From assembly GCA_903813345.2 (NCBI GenBank), contig CAIIXF020000001.1, positions 18,681,915 through 18,745,914 of the forward strand: DNA of 64,000 nucleotides. Reading direction: 5' to 3'. The translations under genes were made by a program, and so were the position numbers. The stretch is from Owenia fusiformis. Its lineage: Eukaryota > Annelida > Polychaeta > Sabellida > Oweniidae. The notes beneath the pieces were generated by a model, which was not told the origin of the DNA, searched no databases, and worked only from the letters and a program-made list of their open reading frames with translations. Below, piece by piece: positions 1-12,370 of this stretch; position 1 is the stretch's first letter, and each line of letters starts with the position of its first letter.

Positions 1-69
1 GCCTCTATGAAGGGTAGGACCTAGTCCCAATACCATCTCTATGGTTCTGGCCTTGAGTGTCTTCAATAG

Positions 70-323
70 AAGGTGTATTTGAAATATAAGACTGACATTT
101 ATGTTTGGAATTATGACATTTGAGATCGAAAAATGCAAATTAGTTTGAGGTTAATTTTCCATTGACTTTTAATAGTGCAAAAGTTTGAGATATTCCCAAG
201 ACAATAGTCCTGGAACACTACCAAAAGTCAATGGAAAATTATCCTCAAACTAATTTGCATTTTTCGATCTCAAATGTCATAATTCAAAACATAAATGTCG
301 GTCTTATATTTCAAATACACCTT
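70..323. repeat. Foldback (inverted-repeat) element
   Basis: Arms at about 70-177 and 216-323 are reverse complements over roughly 108 bp with few mismatches, separated by about 38 bp. Each outer end carries AAGGTGTATTTGAAATATAA or its complement. No coding sequence is present. This looks like a palindromic MITE or foldback element; I cannot assign a superfamily and no target duplication is obvious. Confidence 0.8.
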
Positions 324-1056
324 ATACTTACATCTGATAATATCTTTTATCAAACATATGCAGTATTTATCGTAGAATAGAATGAATTTCAGCTAGAATT
401 GGCGTTGAAAATTTCAATCGACGATTCTCTGCCAGATTACGCTCTGATCCATTGATTGGTCAATGCGCTGTGCACCGGAAGAAACTACTTTTGTTTCAAT
501 TACGGTGTCACCCCACATTTTTAACATGGAAACAGGAGGGGTTATTTATCGTAATCGTGTCTAACTTTCTTGTTTTGGAGGCACAACATCGAAAACAAAT
601 GGTGGGATAAGTTTAAATGATTGAAGATGTAAGTATTTTCGATCTTTTCACAGCTAAATGGCTGTCTATTCTTCAAGAAAGTCGCGAGGAGGGATACTTA
701 AACTGCTTATATCAAATTGGAGTAAATTTCTGTTTTGACGACGTCAATTTAATATGATTTAGACAATATATGCGATGGCTACATTTTAAAATATGCAAGC
801 ATTGTGTGCAGTTTCACTTTTGCCTGATATAATCAGGATTTAAATTAAAGGAGCTGTGCAGATAAATCACATTTTAAACGATTAATCAATTTCATATTAT
901 TTTTTTACTTCCTTGTCGGCCATATTGTTTTTTAAGATAACCAATCAAATCAAAGGATTCAACAAAATGGCGCATATAAAATTTACCATTGACTTTTGGT
1001 AGTGTGGAATGAGATATGGATATATAGACTCCACTACTTTAGTCATGTCTTATCCC
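324..1056. other. No gene seen
   Basis: AT-rich sequence without a convincing ORF or exon. A short stretch near 985-1005 (CCATTGACTTTTGGTAGTGT) matches the inner part of the 70-323 foldback, so a decayed fragment of that family is present. Confidence 0.5.
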
Positions 1057-1583
1057 GTACCAGGACTATAGTCCTGCGAACGTTTTATTCTTTTGCCTGT
1101 ACGATTACAACATGGGAGAATTTTCTACGCTTCTTACACTTAAGATACCTATTTCAATAGATTCCTTGGTATTTTGGCATTCTTTTCGTGTAGTTGAATC
1201 CACCATTGTCTGGGTTTATCGGCAGAACAAAGAAATTTTCATTTTTGATCGCAATATTTGCGTGTAATATTTAACTTATTTCAACCGTCAAATTCTTCCA
1301 TTTATTGGTTAACCAGGCCACTTCTGGGTCAGTCAAACGGGGAATCCCCTTTTAAATCCAACCGCCATCTTGGAAAGTGATGGAATATCTCTCGATGAAA
1401 TAGAAAAATGTTCCCATTCTGCCGATATACCCAAACAATTGTGAATTCTACTATACGAAAAGAATGCTAAATACCCAGGAATCTATTGAAGTAGGTATCT
1501 TAAGTGTAAGGGGCGTAGATAATTCTCCCAAGTTGTAATCGTACAGGCAAAAGAATGCACTCGTTACAGGACCATAGTCCTGG
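1057..1583. repeat. Foldback element with AGGACTATAGTCCT ends
   Basis: Left arm about 1071-1237 and right arm about 1410-1576 are reverse complements of about 160 bp with scattered mismatches. Both ends carry a near-palindrome, AGGACTATAGTCCT on the left and AGGACCATAGTCCT on the right. A fragment of this motif (ATAGTCCTGG) also occurs in the loop of the 70-323 foldback. No ORF is present. Non-autonomous DNA transposon is the likely nature. Confidence 0.75.
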
Positions 1584-2378
1584 CAAGGTAAAGTCATGTC
1601 ATGTGCAAACAAGAATGAATGAAACTAACATTGACAGTGCTTTTATTCTCAAGTATATATGTCTACTATAAATACTGGGCGTCATCTGCACTTACAAATT
1701 CAATCACTGCAATTCCGAACTAAACTACACTGTGTACACTGCTAATTAGACTACTACTACTTATGACATGGAAACACGGATAGTGGGAAGTCCTCCAAAT
1801 ATTACCTTTATTATTTCTCAGGCAACGCAGCTTCCATCCAAAATAAAAAATATGTATTTTTAAAATAAATTATTTGTCTAGTTTTCGTTAAACAAATATC
1901 CTGAGACACATAGGGCCTGTAGAAAACACTAAACAGAAAAATAAAAAAAATATTCATACTTCCAAATCTGCTTTATAAGTCAGATAATGCACCAAATCAT
2001 AATGGTTGTTCAAAATAAAAATTTAAGGGGACGGAGCGCCGTATCTCGCGAGAATAAAGCTAATCACGCACCATCTCGCGAGAATAAAGTAAATCACGCA
2101 AAGGCGCGTGATTTTTTCGACCAATCAAATAGCTTGAAATTTACCAAACCATTTCGTCCAGTGCTTCACAACCGGAAGTAGGTCATTGACACATGCGCAG
2201 TAGAAATTGTCAATTTACTGAGCGGAACTTTCAATGGCCTGGAGAAATTTTACTCACGAGAATTGATGATTACTGAACACATATAGGCATAAGAGGTGAG
2301 CGACCCAGTTATTTTTGCGTATAAATGTTTCAAGAATAGCATGATATCAAATAATCTGTACATTATGCTATGATTCAT
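1584..2378. other. No gene seen
   Basis: AT-rich sequence; a 64-codon ORF at 1987-2181 has a duplicated NHA motif that comes from a local direct repeat (CTCGCGAGAATAAAG twice, 2046-2095) and resembles no protein. Nothing else is supported. Confidence 0.4.
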
Positions 2379-4172
2379 TAAGGTGCCATGGAAGTTAACA
2401 GGAAATGACAAAACAGGAAGTGACAAAGCCATGCTGGATTGTGAAAATTTTTTGAAGCAAGATATCAGAGTTCTGTTTGGACCTCTAGTCAGTTTTACTA
2501 GTTCCACATATCATTTACATGACTGGGAACACAATGGAAATGGTCAGAATGACCATAAAAATGATGAAATAACCTTTTCAGCCCTCTGGAAATGTGACTG
2601 AAAAATAGCTAAAAGTAGGTGCTCAGGAAAGGTCACTGAACAGAATCTTTCGATTTTTTCAGAAAACGTGTCCAATATATTGCTCTAAATGATACAATCT
2701 TTGAAATTTTAAAAAATTGTCTGAAACAATAATGGCTGTAGTAAAAAGGTAAATCGATCAATTTTCGATTCAGTTTTTTTCATTTTTTTCTTTTTCTAAG
2801 AATGATATCAAATTTTTTTAAATTGTATCATTTTAAGCAATATATTGGGCAGATTTTCTGAAAAAGTCAAAAGATTCTGTTCAGTGACCTTTCCTGAGCA
2901 CCTACTCTTAGCTGTTTTTCAGGCACATTTTCAGAGGGCTGAAAAGGTTATTTCATCATGTTTATGGTCATTCTTACCATTTCCGTTGTGTTCCTGGTCA
3001 TGTAAATGACATGTGGAACTAGTTAAACTGACTGGAGGTCCAAACAGAACTCTGTTATCTTGGTTCAAAAAATTTTCAAAATCCAGCATGGCTTTTCACT
3101 TCCTGTTTTGTCATTTCCTGTTAAGGTCAGGGTGCATGATGAAAAATTTTCTGCATTCCTCAATTGAGTCACATGTTATTTTTCAAACAAGAATCACTCC
3201 TTCCCCAAATTGTCTATATCTTCCAGTTTTGCAGAAAGAGTGCACTTATGTGCCTACAGTGCTGATATATAATAATATAGGGTGCGTTTTCAAACTAAAA
3301 AGAGTGTTCCTACCAAAATGAATTTGCCTACATACCCCTGAAACTCTTATCTGATAGATAGAATGCACAAATAAAACAAAAGTTTTGCAATTATAGGTAA
3401 AAAGTTCTCTTGAAATTTCGAAGTGATTTTACCTGTTAATTCTGTCCAAGGTCGGCCATTTTTGCGGAAGTTACACTGAAACGCAAACTCCATGAAACGA
3501 AACGAAATCACTAGAAAAAACATGGCACACATTGTGCGCATGTGCAGCAAAGTTTAGACCAATTAGATTATTTGATTATTTTGCACACGTGAATTATTTG
3601 CTTCCGAGCACTTACAAGCTTACCACAATAAACAAACCTGGCAGAGACTACCCTTAGCCTACTTCATTTTGGCGAAATTTCAGCTCAAACTCGTGAAAAA
3701 TGCATTATGCATACGCTGGTGTGAAGCCTTGGAGACACTCATTTTGGTAAATATGATTTATGGGGTATACTTTTCTGCAGTTTGTGGGAGTTTGGGACAT
3801 TAAATGTTAAAATTCAAGAAAATATGCCAATTAAACGACTGATCAATTAATATATACCAGCACTGTAGAAAAGACTTGTGAGAAGAATGTTTTAATAAAG
3901 TGTATAAAAAACAAGAAAATTCAGTGAAAAAATTTAGAAAATTTTCAGAAACTTTTTTCACTGAATTTTCTCGTTTTTTATATATTTTACAAAACAAATC
4001 TTCTCACAAGTCTTTTCTAGGCACAAAGATGCACTCTTTGTGCGAACCTGGAAGATATGAACAATGTGGGGAAGGAGTGATTCTTGTTTGAAAAATAACA
4101 TGTGACTCAATTGAGGGATGCAGAAAATTTCCCATCATGCACCCTGACCTTCACTTCCATAGCACCTTAAAA
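2379..4172. repeat. Nested (Russian-doll) foldback element
   Basis: The outer ends match as inverted repeats: AAGGTGCCATGGAAGT near 2381 and the complement of AAGGTGCTATGGAAGT near 4150. Inside are three further inverted pairs: about 2390-2720 with 2800-3125, about 3131-3245 with 4028-4145, and about 3868-3935 with 3950-4018. ORFs in this interval are by-products of the palindromes. The nesting implies serial insertion of foldbacks into each other, or expansion of one composite family. Confidence 0.75.
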
Positions 4173-4189
4173 AATTCGAAGTGTCTGGA

Positions 4190-6180
4190 GTACCTTAAAA
4201 TTTAAGGCTCTTTAGCCAAAATGCTAAAGAGCCTTAAAATTTAAGGCTATTTAGCTGTGAACATAGTGTTTTGGCTAGAGAGCCTTTGTGTTTATAATCC
4301 GTGTTTATATTGTTTTTTATTGAAGTTTTCGTCATCTAAACAATAAAAAAACACTCTCGAAAGTTTTTCAATCCAGAATGCCACTTAAAAATTTCACACA
4401 TGTATATCACTATAGGGTTGCAAAAAAATTCATATCACGCTAAAACACTCTGGTATAGTGGTTAGGGTGCTCGCTTTCCACTTCTGCGGCGTGGGTTCGA
4501 TTCCCTGACGGAGCTCTTTTTATTTTGAATAACAAGCCGGAAGTTTGTTCTCTGAGGTCCGGAAATTATGTACACATTTTTTTCTAGAATTCTTGGGCTT
4601 GCTCCATCGCTCAATCATCAATGTTTAATGAAATTAATCACTTGTATTGGCTTTGCTATAGTCACGAGAATACAGGGAATCCCATTTTAAGATGGCAAAA
4701 AGTATGATGAAGACCTGGGGATGAAAAAGGATCTTGTTTCTTCTAGATCAGCACATCTTGACGAAGTTTATCGTGAATGCAGGGACATCAGCCCAGGGAC
4801 ATCAAAGAATACACTTCCAAATCTATTGCCCATTAGATTTCAATGCTGATTTTAGAATTTCACGTGAAAAGATATTTTTGCATAATATTTTCCTCACAAG
4901 TGAGAATTTTTAAAAGAACATGAGAGAGCACAAAGAAAATTTACAGTACAAGAGGTGAACTGTCGAGGAAACAGCGGCTTATGCAACACAACAACAACAT
5001 TTTTATCAGTCCTAGCCTCCAATCCATCAATAAATGTCTATACATCAAAATCTTTACTAAACGGACGTTGCGATTTATAGTGGATAAAATGGAAAAAATA
5101 ACATTTTTCTGGCTATATGTGATTGCCTTGTCTTACACCTTCTCTGGTGAACCAGAGACATATATTTTCGATATATGCATGAACATGAAACAATCAAACA
5201 TTTACTTTTCAAAATCGATGTTTGAACCTTTAAAAAGCCAAATTTAGACTGAGGATTGAAAACATTCTTTTATTTCTCTCGGTAGACCGGAAGTAAATTT
5301 ATGAGTCGGGCAAAACGTGATGATGTTTTTTATGAAGTGGGGAAGTCAAAACAGTACTAATAGAAGAATAGTATAGCATTAGAAGATCATTTAAAACCAT
5401 GTAAATCAAATCGACGGCAAAGTTAGTTGAAATGACTGAATATATGTTATCTTCTTCGTCTTCGCGGACCTCAGAGAAGACACTTCCGGTTTAATAATCA
5501 GTGATTTTATCGATCAAAAAAATTTTCTTTTTGGTCCGATATCTGCTAATATGGTATGTATATTTGTGCTGATTGTTAAATTACAAAATAGGTTGGGTAT
5601 AGAATATGTCAAAGTCGTTTGATCTTGTCCCAGAAGCAATATTTCGTCATTTCTGTAGCCTGTCATTCCTTTAGGCTCTCTAGCAGAATTGGCTATCAAA
5701 ATGCTAAAGAGCCTTAAGGTACAGCTGGAAAGTAACATTTTGGTAATAAATTGCTATACCTGCACATGTTATTTTCTGGTACAAAATAAAGTATGAAGGC
5801 ATGTGTCAATGTCCTTGCTTTTTTCAGGAAAGTATCATTACATTGTCTTCTTTTAGAATATCTGGTAGGCGTTCAATGGGACCTTCAGGAAATTCTGATA
5901 TTTCACACTTTCTATTTTTCCAAATTTTCTTTCAAAGTTTCCAGACAACACAGGAGCTACCATTGACCTGTTTCTAGATATTCTAAAAGAAGACAGTGTA
6001 ATGATACTTTCCTGAAAAAAGCAAGGAAATACACACATGCCTTCATACTTAATTTTGTACCAGAAAATAACATGTGCAGGTATAGCAATTTTTTACCAAA
6101 ATGTTACTTTCCAGCTGAACCTTAAATTTTAAGGCTCTTTAGCATTTTGGCTAGAGAGCCTTAAATTTTAAGGCTCTCCA
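4190..6180. repeat. Composite repeat with AAGGCTCTTTAGC ends
   Basis: Both ends carry copies of AAGGCTCTTTAGC in both orientations (4197-4290 and 6124-6178). The right part is a clear foldback, with arms about 5667-5890 and 5960-6178 matching at long identical runs. Between them lie a tRNA-like segment (4447-4520) and AT-rich sequence, including an 88-codon ORF at 4981-5247 with no recognisable domain. Confidence 0.6.
4447..4520 (+). ncRNA. Degraded tRNA-like segment (SINE head or tRNA pseudogene)
   Basis: GTATAGTGGTTAGG resembles a tRNA D-arm/A box and GGGTTCGATTCCC is a perfect B-box/T-loop motif, at the expected spacing, followed by a TTTTT run. By eye it is closest to animal tRNA-Asp or tRNA-Glu. 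The acceptor and anticodon stems do not pair properly, so this is not a functional tRNA. A tRNA-derived SINE promoter is the simplest reading. Confidence 0.55.
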
Positions 6181-7082
6181 GGCGCGGCCTAAAAAATTTA
6201 ATCTAGAGGACAGGTGACCATATTTTTTTCATACTTTTTTAATTTTTACCTGCATTACCTGGTGTATATAATCTACCTCCTAGATGGAGGACTTCCTCCG
6301 TGCATGAAAATAATTCAGAAATTTTAGGATTGAATCAGTTTTGTGACTTCATTTAAAAAGTGAAACTTACCAGGCTTTTCAGGATAACTCATTGTCACAT
6401 TAAACACAAGTAGCACTCATAAATTATGCAATGATTAAGCAGAATGAGTAATAAATTGAGTTTTTGTGAACGAAAAGATTAAAGATTGGTTTGATGATGT
6501 GAAATACGTCATCCAATAGTGTACTCATAAAATTGTGACGTTTTTAACGTAATGCATGAGTTTTACGAACGATCAAAATGTCCGAGTGGAAGATTGTTTG
6601 CATTTTATTTATGATACTATAGCGACACTTCACTTCGCTTTGAAAGTTCGAATAATGATACCAGAAGAATAAAATCTACTGTAATCTTACAAATTTCACT
6701 TCCTGGTCTCCTTAATCAAATTTTGAGGTCTTAGTCTACAAAGTTCAGCTGCCAAGGAATTGTTGGATGGGGGGGGGGGGGTTACAGCACATCATGCGAG
6801 TCACATCAGGCAGTATTTCCCATACTTTCCTGGTCTTTCTCAGTAGAATTGAATACTTTTGATACAGATGTTTTCAAAACAACTTACTTATTCATGGGCG
6901 TAGCGCTATTTTTCTAAGTAGTACGCCACCACTGTGACAACAGGAACAAGAATTAAGTGAATCAAAAAAACGAGCATCTGTGGGTTCTCCCTCAGGAAAA
7001 TTTTGAAATATGGTTGTATTTTGAGCGAATTTGCAATCATCTGGTACGCCTGTGCGTACCCAGCGTACCGGGCTCTACGCCC
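6181..7082. other. No gene seen
   Basis: Non-coding, AT-rich. Contains a G homopolymer of about 12 at 6769-6781. No exon signals worth reporting. Confidence 0.4.
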
Positions 7083-7395
7083 ATGTTATTATCATCACTT
7101 TATTCACGTTTCATTTATTTATTTATATTTAGAGTCGAAAAAACTTGTACAGTATATGGCATTCCATTTCCCTCACTTTGTTGGACTTTCATAATAATAT
7201 GTTTCTATTTAGAGTTGAAAAACTTTTATGTTTTCAAAGCACATCACTTTAACCATTTTACCCCTCTCTTTCACTTCCATATATACATGATTTAGTTCTA
7301 CAGTTCTATAGATCTATATTCTATGATAAAACTTCTATTCACCACATTTTCAAATCAACTCACTTTTGCCTTTCCCTCACTTTTTCAGGGCTGTC
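7083..7395. repeat. Degenerate copies of the CTCACTTTT repeat
   Basis: Repeats of a pattern with GAAAAACTTTTAT, TTTTCAAA and CACTTTTGCC elements occur here, related to the tandem array at 12.94-13.87 kb. The region also ends with CAGGGCTGTCAACTTGGGA near 7387, which resembles the ends of the hAT-like copies at 9.7 and 63.6 kb. Confidence 0.5.
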
Positions 7396-8065
7396 AACTT
7401 GGGACCTAGTCCAACAACATTAGACCTAGCCTGGGCCTCGTTTCTTATCTGACATGTCTTATGGCCCCGGCTAGGTCTAACTTCCATGATGATTTTGCCC
7501 TTGATGCGATCATTTAATCGTTCAGCAGGTTTCGACATGCGGAACTAATTAAACCGTAATAAGATGGTATCGTTACAGAAATAATGTGATCAACGCATGC
7601 ATACATACCTTATGAATAAATACAAATCATCACATACCCCCCTGTAACCTCATCGATGTATAATTATGAAAATGTTGGGAGAAGGCTTTTTCTTAGTTTA
7701 GAAAACTCTGTTCTGGTTCCGGTAACATCGAAATGGCAAATCCTTTCAGGAATAAACCGCCGTTAGCAACACTGAACGAAACAAGTTCATAAAACGAAAC
7801 GAACCCCGGTTATCCTATACATAAGTACAAAATATTGTAATACTGTAGGAGGCTTGCGATAAACATGATTAAGTTTCCTACTTTTTTTCCTGTTTTATTT
7901 TCAGAATTATGGTAAATTTCTGGCTAAAATGCTAAAGCTTTCAACATCTTTGGACAGACGCAAGCATGTGATACTGAATAATTAGATATTTTTCTTAACA
8001 TGTTTAAATATATATTGTGCCAAAGTTTTCTCTCCCAGAAAGTCAGTGATTTCCCATTGTAATAA
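7396..8065. other. No gene seen
   Basis: Non-coding AT-rich sequence between two repeats. I see no supported exon. Confidence 0.4.
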
Positions 8066-8370
8066 CTCAGATGCGAGTAGGTAGTTACCAGTTTCACCAC
8101 CAGGTGGCTCATTCAGGTCACATAGCATGACATAGTTATGCAAATTAAAATAATGTAAAAGAAAATATTATCTGTCCAATACAAGAAAACATATTTCACT
8201 TTTTGTGACTTTATATGTTGAATCTCCCCGTAGTAGCATTTACATTTTACAAAACAAAAATTTTTCAAAATTGATCAACAATATTTGAAGCAATATTTCT
8301 TGATGTACTTTTACATGTACATTTCAAATACTAGATAGTATGACATCATTTTGACTGAAATTTACTTGCT
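8066..8370. repeat. Dispersed repeat, copy 1 (GATGCGAGTAGG family)
   Basis: Starts with CTCAGATGCGAGTAGGTAGT and continues in parallel with the copy at 51741-52160, including a shared stretch around AGAAAATATTATCTG and TATTTCACTTTTTGTG. It lacks the right-hand inverted end that the second copy keeps, so it looks truncated or decayed. Confidence 0.7.
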
Positions 8371-9063
8371 CCAATATCGTGATAAAACACATGTGTTTAA
8401 CTTTTCTCTCATTGAGTAAATGAAATATCATTGTAGAAAAATATGTTTTATAAAATAGCATAAACAAAACTTCTGTTTAATTTTATTAAGAACATCATAC
8501 ATTTAAGAGCTAGGAATAAAACAACCATGCTTATACAATACATGTAATCTTATCACAATACATCACCACATTGAAGTTATTAAAATGTAACAATTGTTAC
8601 AAAGCATATATGCTGAGTAAAATACATGATCCCAGTTATAAACAATTGAGTGTATTCCTAGGTACGTTTTTGCAAGCAGAAAACCATGAACAATTACCAT
8701 AATTTAATATTTAGGCACAATTATTCAACACAATCACAATCTAGCACAATCAATGACATCTATATTTCTTTGAGCTGAAATTACCAGTAATCAAATGCAT
8801 CAATAATGTTGCTTTTTAAAGTTTTTATAAATAACAATAGAGTAAACTTGGGTGAATACACGCGCTGTTTGAATAAAGCAAAGATTCGTGTCATACTGGA
8901 TGGTTATAATAAATATCAATATTGAAGAACAATTTCGTTTCGCTGACCAAGTTTACTTTGGCGACGCACAGACAGACATTGCCGGTTGAAATATTCGTCT
9001 CATAAATTGGTAAGAATAAGACTCATTTTACGATTAAAAATGAACATTTAACACAATAATATT
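8371..9063. other. No gene seen
   Basis: AT-rich non-coding sequence, no convincing ORF, repeat or RNA signal. Confidence 0.4.
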
Positions 9064-9240
9064 ATGCGAAATCGCCTGATGAAATGTGGTTTTATATTAT
9101 TGTTAAGTATCAGTGTCATATTAGCGAGGAAAAGTGGTTTCGATAGATCCACAACTTGCATCAAAGGAAAGAATAGCATGGAGGTTAAACTCAATAATGG
9201 CCCCAAGAAAATTCCTAATAATAAAGAACGCCGTTATTGA
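9064..9240 (+). CDS. Possible 58-aa secreted peptide
   Basis: The ORF opens with a charged start (MRNRLMK) followed by a hydrophobic run (CGFILLLSISVILA), which looks like a cleavable signal peptide ending near residue 21. About 37 mostly basic residues follow, with one cysteine. No family is recognised. Against it, the last 60 bp form a hairpin (GTTAAACTCAATAA pairs with TTATTGAGTTTAAC) that abuts a transposon-derived repeat, so the C-terminus may be repeat sequence. No promoter or poly(A) signal was identified. Chance ORF is the main alternative. Confidence 0.25.
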   Translation: MRNRLMKCGFILLLSISVILARKSGFDRSTTCIKGKNSMEVKLNNGPKKIPNNKERRY

Positions 9241-9249
9241 GTTTAACGA

Positions 9250-9747
9250 CGTTGAACTACTTGGGACCACCTAATATGAGTGACTTCAAAATGTTGGACA
9301 CCTAAGTCCAAATCTGAACACTTTTGTCCAAATTTTGAACACCTTTGGCCAACTTTTAAACACCTTTGGCCAAAGTTTGAGCACCTTTGCCAAAGTTTGA
9401 ACACCTCAAATTTTTCGCGCTCGCTACGATCGCGATATCGACAACGGGGGGGGGGGGGGGGGGGGGGGGTAGGTACGAAAATTTTCCAATGAACATGCGT
9501 GACACATACGGGATTCGCGTGACAAATCCGAACAAATTGCGTTCGGTTTTTTCCGGCGTTCGTATTTTTACCGTATCGTAAACATATTTCGAAAAAATTT
9601 CTACAGAAATATTTTTGCTTGACAATTACCAGGTAAAATGCGTATTTTGCGTGACATTTTCTGTCACGCAAAAAAAACTGGCGTGACTTCAAATTCTTCA
9701 GCAAATGCGTGACAAATACGCAAATTGCGGGACAGTTGACAGGCCTG
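9250..9747 (-). mobile_element. Short hAT-like non-autonomous element, copy 1
   Basis: Read on the minus strand it matches the copy at 63634-63980: CAGGCCTGTCAACT end, then a CCGCAATTTG region, repeated GTCACGC motifs, and a GAGTGAC motif near the other end. The left boundary is decayed and approximate. It contains a G homopolymer of 24 (9446-9469), which creates poly-Gly and poly-Pro ORFs that are artefacts. CAGGSNTGTCAACT-type ends are typical of hAT relatives. Confidence 0.6.
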
Positions 9748-10037
9748 CTTTTTAGACTTTAATATTGTAACGGCTAGCCTAATTTGGGTAGTGTGGGTGT
9801 TTTTATTTTAGACTAGGTCACTTTGGGGATACGTTGTACACATTAAATGCACGTGTGAAAATAAAGAGACACAATAGTTAATGAAAGCTTAACAACATAT
9901 ATTCTGGCTTCATCCGCCTCAAAATAATACAACACAAATCGATAATAAGTTTCAGTTTCAGAGGTGCTAATTATAAGTCCTTCATGTAATAATACTTGTA
10001 TATTTATATATATATAAAAGTGTTCATCACTAATGTA

Positions 10038-10790
10038 GTTTTTCATCAGATGAGCGATGCATATTCTAAGTCCTTCAAGGTGATGAATATTCTAAGTCCA
10101 CCAAGTTGACGATATAATAAGTTCATCAAATGAGCTGTGAATATTCTAAGTCTATCAAACTGAAGAAGTACGGAATCTGCTAAGTACTTCAGATTATCGA
10201 TGAATATTCTAAGTCCACCAAGTTGAAGATATAATCTAAGTTCATCAAATGAGCTGTGAATATTCTAAGTCTATCAGACTGAAGATGTATGGAATCTGCT
10301 AAGTCCTTCAGATTATCGATGAATATTCTAAGTCCACCAAGTTGAAGACATAAACTAAGTTCACCAAATGGGCTGTAAATATTCTAAGTCTATCAAACTG
10401 AAGATGTATGGAATCGGCTAAGTTCTTCAGATTATTGATGAATATTCTAAGTCCACCAAGTTGAAGACATAAACTAAGTTCACCAAATAGGCTGTAAATA
10501 TTCTAAGTCTATCAAACTGAAGATGTATGGAATCGGCTAAGTTCTTCAGATTATCGATGAATATTCTAAGTCCACCAAGTTGAAGATATAATCTAAGTTC
10601 ACCAAATGGGCTGTAAATATTCTAAGTCTATCAAACTGAAGATGTATGGAATCGGCTAAGTTCTTCAGATTATCGATGAATATTCTAAGTCCACCAAGTT
10701 GAAGATATAATCTAAGTTCACCAAATGGGCTGTAAATATTCTAAGTCTATCAAACTGAAGATGTATGGAATCTGCTAAGTTCTTCAGATT
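10038..10790. repeat. CTAAGT satellite, block A (~119-bp unit)
   Basis: About six copies of a ~119-bp unit, each made of four submonomers of 27-34 bp that begin CTAAGTCCACCAA, CTAAGTTCACCAA, CTAAGTCTATCAA and CTAAGTTCTTCAG. Neighbouring units are nearly identical, so the array is young or homogenised. Confidence 0.9.
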
Positions 10791-11495
10791 ATATACGTGG
10801 ATATTCCTAAGTTTCTCTGGGCATCAAACTTCAGACAACTTTGGGGAATATTGGCTAAGTCCCTCAATATATGCGTGAATATTCCTAAGTTCCTCTGGGC
10901 ATCAAACTCCAGGCAACTATGGTGAATATTGGCTAAGTCCCTCAATATATACGTAAATATTCCTAAGTTCCTCTGGGCATCAAACTTCAGACAACTTTGG
11001 GGAATATTGGCTAAGTCCCTCAATATATGCGTGAATATTCCTAAGTTCCTCTGGGCATCAAACTTCAGACAACTTTGGGGAATATTGGCTAAGTCCCTCA
11101 ATATATGCGTGAATATTCCTAAGTTCCTCTGGGCATCAAACTTCAGACAACTTTGGGGAATATTGGCTAAGTCCCTCAATATATGCGTGAATATTCCTAA
11201 GTTCCTCTGGGCATCAAACTCCAGGCAACTATGGTGAATATTGGCTAAGTCCCTCAATATATACGTAAATATTCCTAAGTTCCTCTGGGCATCAAACTTC
11301 AGACAACTTTGGGGAATATTGGCTAAGTCCCTCAATATATGCGTGAATATTCCTAAGTTCCTCTGGGCATCAAACTCCAGGCAACTATGGTGAATATTGG
11401 CTAAGTCCCTCAATATATGCGTGAATATTCCTAAGTTCCTCTGGGCATCAAACTCCAGGCAACTATGGTGAATATTGGCTAAGTCCCTCAAGGTA
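10790..11495. repeat. CTAAGT satellite, block B (78-bp unit)
   Basis: Nine copies of a 78-bp unit containing CTAAGTTCCTCTGGGCATCA and GGCTAAGTCCCTCAATATAT. Because 78 is a multiple of three the array stays open on both strands, giving repeat-only ORFs (minus strand 235 codons). Two unit subtypes alternate, differing around CCAGGCAACTATGGTG versus CAGACAACTTTGGGG. Confidence 0.9.
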
Positions 11496-12300
11496 ATATC
11501 TTCTAAGTGTATCGACCGAAGAATTCTCTAAGTCCATCAAATTGTATGCAGAATTTGTCTAAGTCCATCAGGCATCAATCTCTTGAGGCGCGTGGAGGTT
11601 CCTTCTCATCAAAAGTTGTGTACGTGCCTCCCAGTATATGTAGAATCTGCCTAAGATCCTCTAAGTATATCCTCAAAGTCCCTCAATGGGTATGTCGAAT
11701 CTGCCTAAGATCCTCTAAGTATATCCTCAAAGTCCATCAACGGGTATGTCGAATCTGCCTAAGATCCTCTAAGTATATCCTCAAAGTCCCTCAACGGGTA
11801 TGTCGAATCTGCCTAAGATCCTCTAAGTATATCCTCAAAGTCCCTCAACGGGTATGTCGAATCTGCCTAAGATCCTCTAAGTATACCAGGATAATATCCT
11901 CTAAGTCCCTCAACGGGTATGTCGAATCTGCCTAAGATCCTCTAAGTATACCAGGGTAATATCCTCTAAGTCCCTCAATGGGTATGTCGAATCTGCCTAA
12001 GATCCTCTAAGTATACCAGGGTAAAATCCTCTAAGTCCCTCAACGGGTATGTCGAATCTGCCTAAGATCCTCTAAGTATATCCTCAAAGTCCCTCAACGG
12101 GTATGTCGAATCTGCCTAAGATCCTCTAAGTATACCAGGATAATATACTCTAAGTCCCTCAATGGGTATGTCGAATCTGCTTAAGATCCTCTAAGTATAC
12201 CAGGATAAAATCATCTAAGTCCCTCAATATGTGGGATGAAAATCTTCTAAGTCCATCAGATATATGCTTAGAATTAGCCTAAGTCCATCAAGCGTCAATC
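11495..12300. repeat. CTAAGT satellite, block C (54- to 64-bp units)
   Basis: About eleven units with GGTATGTCGAATCTGCCTAA and GATCCTCTAAGTATA. Early units are 54 bp; later ones carry an extra ACCAGGGTAATATCCTCT-type insert. The edges (11495-11600 and 12215-12300) have single degenerate submonomers with CTAAGTCCATCA and a shared GCATCAATC / GCGTCAATC motif. Confidence 0.9.
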
Positions 12301-12370
12301 CCTGGAAGCACGCAGGTCTGTCCTCTCTCAGTTCCAACTAGAAAAGTGCCTGCTGAGTCACCTGGTCGTC

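Noticed and set aside
4447-4520. Functional tRNA gene
   Set aside because: A- and B-box motifs are present but acceptor and anticodon stems do not pair.
9243-9704. Overlapping ORFs with poly-Pro or poly-Gly
   Set aside because: Produced by the 24-base G homopolymer inside a decayed transposon copy.
10784-11935. Repeat-protein ORFs in the CTAAGT satellite
   Set aside because: They exist because unit lengths are multiples of three; both strands are open and block C is closed by stops on the minus strand.
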